Assembly (NCBI RefSeq): GCF_000006445.2
Contig: NC_006048.2
Span: forward strand, 930,001 to 994,000
DNA: 64,000 nucleotides
DNA from: Debaryomyces hansenii CBS767
Lineage: Eukaryota > Ascomycota > Pichiomycetes > Serinales > Debaryomycetaceae
Reading direction: 5' to 3'
Shown in pieces: positions 29,952 through 40,377 of the stretch (positions within the stretch are counted from its first letter, which is position 1; each line of letters starts with the position of its first letter). Below the pieces are notes generated by a model, which was not told where the DNA came from, did no database searches, and saw only the letters and a list, made by a program, of their open reading frames with translations. A program made the translations under genes and the position numbers.

Positions 29952-32900
29952 TTATTGATTGAAGAAAGCCTTTAACTCGCGAATTTCGTCAATCGAATTA
30001 TTAATAAATTTTCTGTAGGTTACATCACCTCCTTCTACCATTCTTTGCTCCTCTGGTGAACATGGAAGTATTCTTGAGGATAAGAACTTTGGGTGTTTCA
30101 ACAAATTGTTGATACATTCAACAAAATCATCACGCTTGGATTCAGTTTCCAAACCTGGTAATAATTGCATGTCAATGGTATGAGATGCAGTCTCAATATT
30201 CCTTGCAATGGCTGCTTGATTTAAATAATCGTTAATATTCAATGATTGTAACATTTTGAATAATAGTAAAATTTGACTAGTTTCAGATATCATGGAAGAC
30301 GTAATTCTGATCGTGGAGGAGTCCTTGGACCAACTCTCAATACATGATTCAATTTGTTTACCAAACGCTTGAAGTGCCAAGCTTACTTCCGGAATAATGC
30401 TTGGTCCTAGTCTAGATAATGCTGTTAAGAATATTGGTAAAATCCCATTAGTCCAAATTCTATGGTAATGTGGTGATATGAGAGTATTGACGCCACCAGA
30501 TTCAATAGGACTGGATATTTTACTTTGAACTATTACCAAGAACATTCCAGATGATATTAATCTTTCTGCCATGACTTCGATTGTCATCAATTCTTGAATG
30601 AACATTAAACTCAACTGGGCAAAAATGTGTTCATCGTTAACCTCTATCAAATGGGACAATGAATAAAGATTTAAAAGAGCCTTTATGGTACCATTATCAT
30701 CAATTAACGAAGCCATTTCATAATTTAAGCTAGGAGATGATTTCATATTGACGAAAACCTTCAATATTGACAAGATCAACATTAAGTCATCCAATCTTCC
30801 ATTCATCTTATTTGGCACATGATTCTTTTCGGTACGAGAGAGATAAACATCGTTTTGAATTTCAATAAACAAGTTCTTCGTAGCCTTAGTAATAATGAGC
30901 TCAAAAAGGTCACGGAAAATGCTCAAGTATTCAATCAACATACCAGAATCATCCTTAACAATGTTTAAGGAACAATATAGTATACGGAGCAAAGGTCTAT
31001 AATTACCGGAATCTTCATTCAAATTTTTAAGAAAATTCATACTCGAAGCGGATAATAATTCTGAGCAGCCCTTAATAATTTCAAGAACGATATTAAGATC
31101 CTTCTTTATATCGGGAGTTGTATATATTGTGTACTCAATGAAAAACGCCAATTCAATACGTCCTTGAAACACATCCGCAAAGAAATCTGCTGGAACACCC
31201 TCAGAAACGTTTATTTTTAATAAATGTGAAACCAAGTTTAAAAATTTAGAATTCAATGCAGAAGGAAATCTTCGGCAAAACGCAGTTAGTAAAGCGCCAA
31301 ATGATTTTGCAACCGAAGCTTGAGCACTTAAATATTGCAAATTAATACTTGAAGCAACAACTTGTTCTCTCAATTGATCCCAGGCAGGAGAATTATTAAA
31401 GAGTCTATCCATCAAAACCAAACTGTATACAGTTGAAACTCCAAACCTATTTCTTTTCAACAAAGAACAAGTGAATTGAGATAATTCGAATCCAGTGAAT
31501 GTATTTTCGAAATCAATCTGCAAATTTGAATGCAATGTTGGTTGGTAATTATTGATTCGAAACAGCTTCTCCATTGTAGCAATGAAATCATCAGAAGTCA
31601 ACAATTTAACGATATTTTTTTTGCAAACCTCATTTTTAGTGGTAAATAAGAAAGAAGATAGTATTTCTGCTATCTTGGAGACTAACTTAAGTTCGTAACA
31701 TGCTGCGATATATTCTTCTGTAGTTCCTGGTGATTTGTTAATAGGTGACTGTATCTTAAGGATTAACTCATCAACAAATTCCACATCATTATCATTCTCC
31801 CTGGCCGTTGTCCAGGAGTTAAAGGCTAATGAAATTGCGTCAGCCAAATGAAGACTGACAGAGTTAGGATAATACTTAATGTCCCTAACATTCTTCTTCA
31901 AGATACTCAACAATGAAATAGGTTTTTGATCATCCGGGTTTATATTAGAGGACTTAGTAAAATCACCAAAGACGTCTCTTCCACTAATAAACAATACTGA
32001 TAGACCTTCTTGATTACCATCCATAACGGCACAGATAAAGTCATATAATGATATCTTCATTTTATAATCATCAAATGAATTCTCTAAATCGGAGGCTAAC
32101 GAATGCAATAAAACCTGGGCGTGGTCGCGTCCTAAATGAGATAATAAAGAAGGTGTCGGTTCATTTAGCCATTTACCATTAGTTAGGGTGGTTATTAAGT
32201 CCAAAATGTCCTTTCTCAAAGTTTCATATTGTGAGTATGTATTAACCAACAGCGTTAACTTGTTAAATAATGATCTCTCAAAAGCAGATGGAGGCAAGTT
32301 CAACACAGATCTAATAGATATTATAAGTTGAGAAAATGCCAAGGAGCAACGTATCCAATTATCGTACCAGAATCCTGATATGTCACTGACTTCATATAAG
32401 CTCATGTTTGCACTGAGTGATTCAATCATAGATAAAATTGGCAATGCAGATCTTGAAAATTCTGTACCAGCAATTAAAAACGAGTCAATGATCCGTGAAG
32501 ATGATTCTGAGAAGATTCTCGCAATTCTATTAGATGATTTGTTCTCGTTATCAATTCCATGAACGGTTGCTAAAATATTTGATAAAATGTCTAAAATTAG
32601 AACTCCAATTTCCATTTTTTGATAAGTTTCATTAAATCTGCAATGGATAAAACTTTCGAATATAAGAATCATATGATTTATAATTCTATCCAAAATAGCA
32701 CTTTTCGATTTTTCTGGATAATCATCCTGTAATGTTAAGCAATTTTGTACTAACGAGTCTGCTAACTTTATTAAAGATACTGTGAACGAATATTCTCCAT
32801 TTACCATTTCAATAGCACCAAATATTATTGATGCAAGTCCTTCTTTACCACCATTTGACAATAATGAAGACTTCGATAAATAAGGCCAAATTCTAAAAGA

Positions 32901-34877
32901 CAAAAACGGCATCGAAGTAGTCAAAAAGTTTATAACTGATTCTAAAATATCGACTTTTCGGGCGTGCAATGCTTGTTCAAACAATCTTAAGATAACCTCG
33001 ACAATATCAGAATCATCTGTATAGGCTGACATATATTTCAAAATTGTTTGAGCGTCATCAGAACTGTTATCCATCACCGCTTTTGTTAAGAGGTTTAATA
33101 TGTTTATGACAAATTCTACTTTTTCTGGATCTGAACTGTCAAAGACTTTCGAAACATTTTGCAATACCCTTCCCAAAAATGCCCAACCATTATATTTGTA
33201 TAAGAACGTAACTAAGACTTCATCTTCATTTGCAGATGGTAAAATTTTTGCCTTTGTTCCGACATTGAGAAGTAATGATAATTTTTTATTTACTTCGTAT
33301 GGTGGATAAACATCAATCCACTGTGTCAATTTAACCAATTCAGTATTCTCATCATCTATTTCATATAAGTTATTAAATTCTTGTTTCTTGAAGACTGAAA
33401 TATATGACTTTAATTCTTCTAACTCGTTAAAAGCAAAATTACCATTAATCGATGCAAGTTTCAAGTAAGGGGTTAGAGATACTGGGAACTTGGTTCTTGA
33501 CAAAATTATTGCATTTGCAGTTGCTTCATTATCAAAGAATTTTTCAAGTACACTATTTGGCGCTGTTTTCAAAATGCTTTGAATGCTAGACGCAATTTCT
33601 GGTGTGAATGAGATTAATGGCATAGCAGACAAAATGACGGACGTTAAAATCGCTGGGTAAATATTATCAAATTTAAGCAAATTGTTAAGCTTCGCTAAGT
33701 CCTCAAAGACACCCAATTGAACACATCTCATATTTAGGTTATTGATAGAGTCATCCATTTGTTGAATGGAGAATTCTTTCGTAAATGCTACTGACGATGG
33801 AAGGTCTTTGTATTCCTCTAGGAGTAATGATTTCCTTAATAAAATTATTGACCAACTGTACATGACCACAGAATTTAAATTGGATGGATTTGTAATCGAG
33901 TCATTAATTGATTTTAAAACCTCAGCATTATTCATAAATTTATCAGAATCGCTTTCTGATCCATAGTTGTTCTCCAAATCTAAGAACAATATCGAGATGA
34001 CTGTAACAAGCGCTTGCATTAACATGAAAGATTCGTTATGTGAAACACATGGACCCAATGACTGAATAAAGTTATTTGACTTCATGAATTTAAACCAATG
34101 ATTTACTGTATCTTGTTGTATGTTTGGGTTTTGAACGAGCAATTCAGTCAATATTTTCATCTGATCAATAATTAGAAGAAGACTTTCCGTATTTATTATC
34201 TCATCTAATGAGTCTGAAACCCCCGTAATAAATGATCTATTCGCAACTGATTTGATCAATTCTTCGAGGCTATTTATTAAATCATTGGTGTATGTTTTAG
34301 AAAGATATATCTCCTTTCCCAAGTTCTGAATAGTCGACGAAGTTTCTGAATTAGATTTATTGTTTAACAATTCAATAACCAAGCGAAGAACTATTCTTCT
34401 TTCTCTCAATACTCTGCTGGAATAAAGCAAAATTCTTTCTTCTTCTAGATATTTTTCTCTATCATCTGGCAATTTGGATTTTAATTTTTCATAATTATAA
34501 ACCTTTCTTTCAGGGATCCGTTTACAAGTTTGGCTTATTACTCTCAACACATCGTTGTAATCTAAATTCAAAACATTACTTATGGTTTCGGCGTCTTTAA
34601 TATTATTTGGTGTTATGTCTGAATATAAAATATTACGCAACGATAATTCTTTAGCCTCCTTATTAGGACTTTTGGTCACACGTTTAAACGGTAATGGATT
34701 CAACAATAGCTTACTGTTTAGAAGTAGAAATTCATCTAATGCATCAAGAATATATGGGTCTTGATATGATTTCAATAATGAAAGGGCATTGTCGAATCCC
34801 CATAATTGAGTAGGTTGAATGGGTTTCAAAGGTTTAACTTCCTTGGCCGCCTTTAGCTCTACGGTAGAAACAGGCAT
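29952..34877 (-). CDS. NUP192: Nup192, inner-ring nucleoporin
   Basis: Nup192 is a very large alpha-solenoid scaffold of the nuclear pore inner ring, contacting Nic96 and FG-Nup anchors. The ATG at 34877 gives 1641 residues, close to the baker's yeast 1683; the frame extends two codons upstream only through TTG. Recognition rests on size, all-helical character and family blocks such as QLWGFDNALSLLKSYQDPYI at the N-terminus and the middle segments around LASDLENSFDDYKMKISLYD. No FG repeats are present, as expected for a scaffold nucleoporin. Confidence 0.9.
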   Translation of the reverse strand: MPVSTVELKAAKEVKPLKPIQPTQLWGFDNALSLLKSYQDPYILDALDEFLLLNSKLLLNPLPFKRVTKSPNKEAKELSLRNILYSDITPNNIKDAETISNVLNLDYNDVLRVISQTCKRIPERKVYNYEKLKSKLPDDREKYLEEERILLYSSRVLRERRIVLRLVIELLNNKSNSETSSTIQNLGKEIYLSKTYTNDLINSLEELIKSVANRSFITGVSDSLDEIINTESLLLIIDQMKILTELLVQNPNIQQDTVNHWFKFMKSNNFIQSLGPCVSHNESFMLMQALVTVISILFLDLENNYGSESDSDKFMNNAEVLKSINDSITNPSNLNSVVMYSWSIILLRKSLLLEEYKDLPSSVAFTKEFSIQQMDDSINNLNMRCVQLGVFEDLAKLNNLLKFDNIYPAILTSVILSAMPLISFTPEIASSIQSILKTAPNSVLEKFFDNEATANAIILSRTKFPVSLTPYLKLASINGNFAFNELEELKSYISVFKKQEFNNLYEIDDENTELVKLTQWIDVYPPYEVNKKLSLLLNVGTKAKILPSANEDEVLVTFLYKYNGWAFLGRVLQNVSKVFDSSDPEKVEFVINILNLLTKAVMDNSSDDAQTILKYMSAYTDDSDIVEVILRLFEQALHARKVDILESVINFLTTSMPFLSFRIWPYLSKSSLLSNGGKEGLASIIFGAIEMVNGEYSFTVSLIKLADSLVQNCLTLQDDYPEKSKSAILDRIINHMILIFESFIHCRFNETYQKMEIGVLILDILSNILATVHGIDNENKSSNRIARIFSESSSRIIDSFLIAGTEFSRSALPILSMIESLSANMSLYEVSDISGFWYDNWIRCSLAFSQLIISIRSVLNLPPSAFERSLFNKLTLLVNTYSQYETLRKDILDLITTLTNGKWLNEPTPSLLSHLGRDHAQVLLHSLASDLENSFDDYKMKISLYDFICAVMDGNQEGLSVLFISGRDVFGDFTKSSNINPDDQKPISLLSILKKNVRDIKYYPNSVSLHLADAISLAFNSWTTARENDNDVEFVDELILKIQSPINKSPGTTEEYIAACYELKLVSKIAEILSSFLFTTKNEVCKKNIVKLLTSDDFIATMEKLFRINNYQPTLHSNLQIDFENTFTGFELSQFTCSLLKRNRFGVSTVYSLVLMDRLFNNSPAWDQLREQVVASSINLQYLSAQASVAKSFGALLTAFCRRFPSALNSKFLNLVSHLLKINVSEGVPADFFADVFQGRIELAFFIEYTIYTTPDIKKDLNIVLEIIKGCSELLSASSMNFLKNLNEDSGNYRPLLRILYCSLNIVKDDSGMLIEYLSIFRDLFELIITKATKNLFIEIQNDVYLSRTEKNHVPNKMNGRLDDLMLILSILKVFVNMKSSPSLNYEMASLIDDNGTIKALLNLYSLSHLIEVNDEHIFAQLSLMFIQELMTIEVMAERLISSGMFLVIVQSKISSPIESGGVNTLISPHYHRIWTNGILPIFLTALSRLGPSIIPEVSLALQAFGKQIESCIESWSKDSSTIRITSSMISETSQILLLFKMLQSLNINDYLNQAAIARNIETASHTIDMQLLPGLETESKRDDFVECINNLLKHPKFLSSRILPCSPEEQRMVEGGDVTYRKFINNSIDEIRELKAFFNQ

Positions 34878-35094
34878 ATTCAAACCTTTAGGAATATCTC
34901 TTTATAGTACGGATCTGATATTGGATATCTTTTACGCTGTTGCTTATATGTTTTTGTTTCGATGTGTGAGATGGTGGAAATTTTTGACTTCCTAAATCGG
35001 AAATAACTGCGAAATGGAAATACAACCCTACACTAACTACGATTATAAGATAAATAAATCATGCATTCAGACATCATGGCGTTGATAATGTAAA
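34878..35094. other. NUP192 promoter and PPA2 3' region
   Basis: Short intergenic spacer between two minus-strand genes, with no other feature seen. Confidence 0.4.
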
Positions 35095-36108
35095 CTAATC
35101 TTGGCCATTGAAATATATCTTGTCTACTTCTGAGGGAATTTTGGCAGGGGGTTTGGAAGCATTATCTAACAATCTTTTAGAATCAAACTCTGTAATATGC
35201 CCAGGAGTACTTGCAAAGGAGACATTTTCAATTTTTGGAATCTTTCCACTAGTGACATCCCCATTGATCAATTTCTGCCACGACAAATTGCATTCTTTAA
35301 TGATCTCTATTGTTTCCTGTTGGTTTTTGTAAACTCCATTGAAAGCAAACTCATTTTTAGGCTTTCCATCCGGTAACTTGTAATCACGAAACCATTGCTT
35401 AGTAGATTCCAATAACCCAGGACATTTAACAAACACATCATGAATATCACGAATCTCTTGTGCTAGCGTATCATTGGTATCGATTACAATAACTTTCCAG
35501 TCCAATTCACCATCATCTATTAATGCTAAAGATCCCAAGATTTTAACTCGTTTTATATCACCGATTTGGCAAACATTAGATCCAATTTCACACACATCCA
35601 ACGGATCATTGTCTCCGTATAAACCTAGCTCTTCATTCTTCGTATTAGGATCCTCCCAAGTCTGTGGGAAGGCACCATAATTATGAATATATCCATGATA
35701 AGGGAATAAATTCTTAACGAAACGTACTTTTCCCTTCTTGACATCTTGTGTGATAGGATTACCGGGCAATTCCGTATTTATTTCAAACTTACCATTGGAC
35801 CACCGGGGAATCTCAACAACAATATTCGCTGTCTTTGTCTCTATGTCAAAATCTAACGGAACGTCATGAAAATAAGACAAAATTTGTCCATTTTCCTTAT
35901 TGACAGCATAATTCTTAAAATCTGTTGTGTACTTAGTACCTTGGTCAACGTTACTTATACTACTTTGTGGCTTATGTAAAACGGAGTTGCAACGAGTCGG
36001 TTTGAGATGCTGTTTGGTGATTAATAACCTTGATATGGCTGTGTTGTTCATATTTGTACGCAATAGTGATTCACCATTCTTCGATAACAAACTTTTCAAA
36101 AAAGACAT
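35095..36108 (-). CDS. PPA2: Mitochondrial inorganic pyrophosphatase
   Basis: The enzyme hydrolyses pyrophosphate in the mitochondrial matrix, driving nucleotide- and fatty-acid-activating reactions. The 337 residues comprise a basic N-terminal extension of about 55 residues that looks like a mitochondrial presequence, followed by a family I PPase fold. Visible motifs are GNPITQDVKKGKVRFVKNLFPYHGYIHNYGAFPQTWEDP and the metal-binding signature GDNDPLDVCEIG. The presequence and sequence argue for Ppa2 rather than cytosolic Ipp1. Confidence 0.92.
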   Translation of the reverse strand: MSFLKSLLSKNGESLLRTNMNNTAISRLLITKQHLKPTRCNSVLHKPQSSISNVDQGTKYTTDFKNYAVNKENGQILSYFHDVPLDFDIETKTANIVVEIPRWSNGKFEINTELPGNPITQDVKKGKVRFVKNLFPYHGYIHNYGAFPQTWEDPNTKNEELGLYGDNDPLDVCEIGSNVCQIGDIKRVKILGSLALIDDGELDWKVIVIDTNDTLAQEIRDIHDVFVKCPGLLESTKQWFRDYKLPDGKPKNEFAFNGVYKNQQETIEIIKECNLSWQKLINGDVTSGKIPKIENVSFASTPGHITEFDSKRLLDNASKPPAKIPSEVDKIYFNGQD

Positions 36109-36378
36109 CTACTTCAAAATTTATTGTTATTCCTATCTACAGAGAAGCGGTAATGTTTATTGTCATTATCGATTCACCTTGCCGAGGTAATATCTCTATT
36201 TTTTTTGCTGCCCCGCGGTTACAAAATTATTCATGAAACCATGATCCGAAACTATTAACCGTAAGAACTCTACAACAGCTGGCGTAGATTGTAATGTAGG
36301 TATAATAATATATAGATAAATATGCATGTAGAATAGTAAAGAAAAAATCAGACTATAACTCGTGGATTTGGAAAATGT

Positions 36379-38976
36379 CTAGTTTGGGGCTTCACCAAGG
36401 AAAATAATCCTACCCTTTTCATTAAATCCAGAATTTTCATCACTTATGTTAATGTATTTGGAATGTTCTTCAACTTCTCTCGTAGATAATCCCATCGGGT
36501 CCCTTGGAATCCAGACAGCAGGTAAAGGTGCAGCAATCACAGGTGAATCATATGCATGCTTATCATCTACTTCTTCCGGTTCAACATTAAACGTTGCTGG
36601 TAAGAGAGCCTTCACATGTCTAAAGTTAAGAAAAACATCCGGTCTAAAGAACCTAACGAAAGCGTTGGATGATTTAGTACTCTTGAAATCTCTGTCAGCC
36701 AATAATGGCACTAACGTTTGCATCGTTTCATTTTCGTTAAGTTCCATATCGATATTTAAAATATCGTTTTTGACTTCTTTTTGAGCCATCTTATCACGGG
36801 CAATCTCCTTCTCGAAGTGATTTGATTTTGACCTTTTCTTTCTCTGCAAAATTTTTTCTTCGTAATCCGATTTGCCTTGGAACGATGGGGTATGAGAAAC
36901 ACCGTCCAAAGGTTTCATGCAGTCAATTGGAATCACTCTAAGGAGGTGATGAAAAGCGTCTCTCAAATAAATGTGGGTCATAATAGTGAAGCCGAGAGAA
37001 ATGGCTTGTAAAACAATTGGTCCCCAACCTTTACCGACAACAAAAATACCCAATAAACAAACTTGGCCAAGATACAAGCCAACGAAGGTTTGCATTAAAG
37101 CTCTTGGATAATGCATTCCTCTCGAATCAGGACTTTCAACGAATACATACGTTAAGTTGTAGCAATAAGCGATGTATAACAAGAAGAAAGCGATGCAGGC
37201 GAAAATCAATATCATCGGTGCAATGATCGAATAGGCTAAAACAATACACGCTAAGTTCGTGTACACTGGAAATGTTGTACCCCATAACATTGTGCCTAAT
37301 CCAGAAAATCTATTCCACTTCTTCCTAACAGTTGAATCAAGTAAAGCTCCTAAAATATAGTACAAGAAGAGACCGACAATTTGTAATAACGCACCAGAAG
37401 AAACTGTGAGCCCTTGTAATGCAATGTATGAGATAAAGAAATTAGACGATTTTGGCAAATTGGTTGCCAAAATCTTCATCGCCGATGTAGGATTATCAAT
37501 AATTTTCTCAACAACTGACACAGCAGAAGAAGCAAGAGCGACAACAAGAAACGCATTGACCATTAAATAAGCAAAATAAGCATCTTGAGTATAGAATTCA
37601 ATCAGCTGAAGAGTTGGGCAGCCTGCAACCTTGGCCATGTATCTGATAAAAATAGGCAAGAATGTATTCAAGAGTGATAACATTGCTGTTGGTAACAAAC
37701 CAGTGATAATACCTAATAATTGATCTGGCATGTTATTAATCCAATCAAGCCAAGGTAAAACTTTAGTAATGTAAGTGATATTCGAGATCACACCTACTAA
37801 TGCCACAGGAACAGCCCAAAAAATAATTAAAAGAACAACATCAGCACAAGCGAATAATCTTCTGAAAAACTTTTCCCACCAGAATAATCGTAAATTATTC
37901 CAGTAAACGTCAGATGGTTCTATACCAGTGTGTACTGGACCCATCCTTAAAGGGTTATGATGGGTAACTGATTGTAACGCCAATTGTGCAGTATATTGAT
38001 CCTCAAATTCAACAAAAATGGAGTTTTTTGGTTGATATGTTCTATATTTCTTCTGTAACAGTTTAACTTCCTTATCTAACTTAGGAATTTCCTCTCTACA
38101 GTAATTTATGGTGTCAATTTTCTTCGAGAAGAGACCAGCCGACCTGTGTCTAGGTCTTTTCTCTTCCGGAACATAAGTATAAATATCGGCATTTGAGTCA
38201 ATGGGAGTACCCTTTTTATCAGCCTTTAATTTGGCTTTAACTGCAGACTTCAACAACTTGTTCTCAGCCTTTTCTAACTTGGTAACCATATTCTGCCTTA
38301 ATCTGTCCTTGTATTCTAACTTTCTTGCGTTTCTAGTAACGTAAATTCTTTTAACACCATTAAAAATCTTCAAGAATTGCTTTTCATCTAACATAGTATC
38401 AGGCACACACTGGATCAAAAGGGTCCTTGATGATAATTTTTTTGCATACTTTGGTGATGATAAAGCAGCACAACGTACCGAGTTATAGAAAAATAATTCT
38501 CGGTGGATCATGTAAATGACGGCTCCATAAAATATCCATCCCATAAAAACATGAGCAAAGTATCTATTCTTGTCTAAAATGTTAGAAATGGCCAATTGAT
38601 CGAACCCTGTTTTTGCAGATCCACCATTTGTTGCATTCACGGGCAATAAAATTGCAAACATGGCAATACCAAACAAAAATATAATGCCGAAGACGAAGAG
38701 ATACCTCAAAAAAAAGTAACCATCGAGACCAGCCTGTTGTATGATGAACGAGTCGGGTTTCATCAACAATATATAGATCCATCTCAACGGGTCTCTAGGT
38801 AATGGGTCAGGTTTCTTTTCTTCCGGAACCAAATCGTATGAAACCTTAGGCGAATACGTCCGCTTAAATTTGATCCTCAATATTAAGAAGCATCCAATGA
38901 ATACTCCAAATAGTGTCAAATTAGCCACCAATGTGGTAATGACGGCGGACGTTGATGTAGGAGTTGCCTCTGCCAT
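36379..38976 (-). CDS. PHM7: PHM7/RSN1-type membrane protein (OSCA/CSC1-like, DUF221 family)
   Basis: The 865-residue protein has about 11 hydrophobic spans in the CSC1/OSCA order: one at the N-terminus (about residues 13-35), two after PDSFIIQQAGLDGYFFLRY, a large cytosolic loop with the conserved SSRTLLIQCVP...KKRPRHRSAGLF elements, then a membrane block from ADVVLLIIFWAVPVALVGVIS to THIYLRDAF. The family includes osmosensitive, calcium-permeable cation channels; yeast Phm7 and Rsn1 have no settled individual roles. The C-terminal motif VWIPRDPMGLSTREVEE followed by NEKGRIIF is shared with Phm7/Rsn1. Which of the two is the true ortholog I cannot decide. Confidence 0.85.
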   Translation of the reverse strand: MAEATPTSTSAVITTLVANLTLFGVFIGCFLILRIKFKRTYSPKVSYDLVPEEKKPDPLPRDPLRWIYILLMKPDSFIIQQAGLDGYFFLRYLFVFGIIFLFGIAMFAILLPVNATNGGSAKTGFDQLAISNILDKNRYFAHVFMGWIFYGAVIYMIHRELFFYNSVRCAALSSPKYAKKLSSRTLLIQCVPDTMLDEKQFLKIFNGVKRIYVTRNARKLEYKDRLRQNMVTKLEKAENKLLKSAVKAKLKADKKGTPIDSNADIYTYVPEEKRPRHRSAGLFSKKIDTINYCREEIPKLDKEVKLLQKKYRTYQPKNSIFVEFEDQYTAQLALQSVTHHNPLRMGPVHTGIEPSDVYWNNLRLFWWEKFFRRLFACADVVLLIIFWAVPVALVGVISNITYITKVLPWLDWINNMPDQLLGIITGLLPTAMLSLLNTFLPIFIRYMAKVAGCPTLQLIEFYTQDAYFAYLMVNAFLVVALASSAVSVVEKIIDNPTSAMKILATNLPKSSNFFISYIALQGLTVSSGALLQIVGLFLYYILGALLDSTVRKKWNRFSGLGTMLWGTTFPVYTNLACIVLAYSIIAPMILIFACIAFFLLYIAYCYNLTYVFVESPDSRGMHYPRALMQTFVGLYLGQVCLLGIFVVGKGWGPIVLQAISLGFTIMTHIYLRDAFHHLLRVIPIDCMKPLDGVSHTPSFQGKSDYEEKILQRKKRSKSNHFEKEIARDKMAQKEVKNDILNIDMELNENETMQTLVPLLADRDFKSTKSSNAFVRFFRPDVFLNFRHVKALLPATFNVEPEEVDDKHAYDSPVIAAPLPAVWIPRDPMGLSTREVEEHSKYINISDENSGFNEKGRIIFLGEAPN

Positions 38977-39455
38977 TTTGGCTTTTGCGTATTGATGGAC
39001 TTCGGCAATAAGATAGACTATAAATCAATAAAAATAAAGTCTAGCCAACGATGTAAACAACCAGCCTTATAGGATCTTGTATTCTTGTAACTGGAAACAA
39101 TATAAAATTCTTCGATATATCTTTGAACCCAGCTTTACGTTTTATTTTGATCTTCCAATGCCACTAAACATAAATCTTTATAAACAAGTATTACATAAGT
39201 ATTTATATAATTCCATTAGATCGATCCTGGTTTTATAAAACTGCAACCGTGAAAAGAAGGCGATTGGTTCATATACAGGCACAGCTGCTTCAAACCCTTC
39301 GCTAATATCCTACTGGTGCTTTAAAATTTTTCTATGCAACAAAATAGCAAGTTCAGACATCTAACCGAGCAAGCATTCACGTATCTAATCTTTTTACAAA
39401 AAGATTATATACAAGCATATGATAAAGAAGAAATAATTTGTAGAAGATATAAAGC
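38977..39455. other. Intergenic region between the PHM7-like gene and tRNA-Ser
   Basis: No gene is seen. It contains the promoter of the minus-strand channel gene and, at its right end, the 5' flank of the tRNA gene. A GATTGG (inverted CCAAT) lies near 39262. Confidence 0.45.
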
Positions 39456-39547
39456 GACAATGTGGCCGAGTGGTTAAGGCGACGCACTCGAATAATTAGA
39501 GTGATGCGTTGGGATTTCCCGCGCAGGTTCGAATCCTGCTGTTGTCG
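39456..39547 (+). tRNA. tS(CGA): tRNA-Ser(CGA) with an 11-nt intron
   Basis: The acceptor arms GACAATG and TGTTGTC pair over 7 bp, the last two pairs G-U, with discriminator G at 39547. The D arm is GCCGAGTGGTTAAGGC, and the A box and B box (GGTTCGAATCC) are intact. The anticodon stem ACGCA/TGCGT encloses loop C-T-CGA-A plus an insert. The anticodon CGA is 39489-39491. The likely intron is 39493-39503 after position 37; its GAGTG (39499-39503) pairs with CACTC in the anticodon stem-loop, forming the extended helix used by tRNA splicing endonuclease. The long variable arm (GGGA..TCCC) confirms the serine type. The CTG-decoding tRNA-Ser(CAG) is not this gene. In baker's yeast the single essential tRNA-Ser(CGA) also has an intron. 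Confidence 0.95.
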
Positions 39548-39550
39548 TTA

Positions 39551-39560
39551 TTTTTTTTTT
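39551..39560 (+). terminator. RNA polymerase III terminator (T10)
   Basis: Ten consecutive T residues start 4 bp after the mature 3' end of the tRNA. Confidence 0.9.
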
Positions 39561-39672
39561 GTTTTCTGGCTCTCATCGCGCATTATGGATTACGGTGGTT
39601 CACCATAGTAAAGAGTAGCTACTATTTACTTTTCTTATTTTTTATAGACAGTTTGTTTAAGGGTAGAAGAAT

Positions 39673-40128
39673 ATGGCTAAAATATCATCATCTAAAAAAA
39701 ACAAACAACCTCCAGAGGGTTATAGTAAGATAGAACCCACGCTAAGTAAACTTTTAGTAAAATCGAGAGAAGCACAGACCAAATCTATCAAAACTGAAAA
39801 CAAGAATCAATCATTATGGCCTATAATACAGATCAACCATCAAATTAACAGATATATATATAGTTTGTATTACGAACGAGAGCTGATATCTCAAGAATTG
39901 TATAATTGGTTGCTACAACAGAAATATGCAAATAAGAATCTTATCGCTAAATGGAAGAAACAAGGGTACGAAAAGCTATGTTGTTTGAATTGCATAATGA
40001 CCAACGAAAAAAACCACGGAACGACATGCATATGCCGTGTTCCTAAGACGACGTTAGTCAAGAATGACCGTTCTGAAAGGGTCGAGTGCATTACATGTGG
40101 ATGCAGAGGATGCGCTAGTACAGATTAG
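39673..40128 (+). CDS. BUD31: Bud31, spliceosome-associated G10 protein
   Basis: Bud31 is a small zinc-binding component of activated spliceosomes, stabilising the catalytic RNA core; loss affects bud-site selection through splicing. The 151 residues match the G10 family end to end: PPEGYSKIEPTLSKL, the helix WPIIQINHQINRYIYSLYY, WKKQGYEKLCCLNCI, CICRVPK and the terminal CGCRGCASTD. All the metal-ligand cysteines visible in the family are present. One CTG codon falls in YERELISQ where relatives have Ala, more compatible with serine than leucine. Confidence 0.96.
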   Translation: MAKISSSKKNKQPPEGYSKIEPTLSKLLVKSREAQTKSIKTENKNQSLWPIIQINHQINRYIYSLYYERELISQELYNWLLQQKYANKNLIAKWKKQGYEKLCCLNCIMTNEKNHGTTCICRVPKTTLVKNDRSERVECITCGCRGCASTD

Positions 40129-40377
40129 AGATCGGGAGATTAAGTGGATATAGCATAAATAGCACATTCAATGATTTTACATAGAGGGCTTTCTGGCGAA
40201 TGTTTGTAGCTTTAAACTTGATAAGGCTCAGTTAAGCATGAGACTACTACAGAATCTGAAACTAATAAATTATAAAATTAATAATACATAACACGAAAAT
40301 AATAATTAAAGTTACCCAACCGTTTGTAATACCCGATAATATACAATTAAACATCACACCCCTAAAACCGTTCCCAT

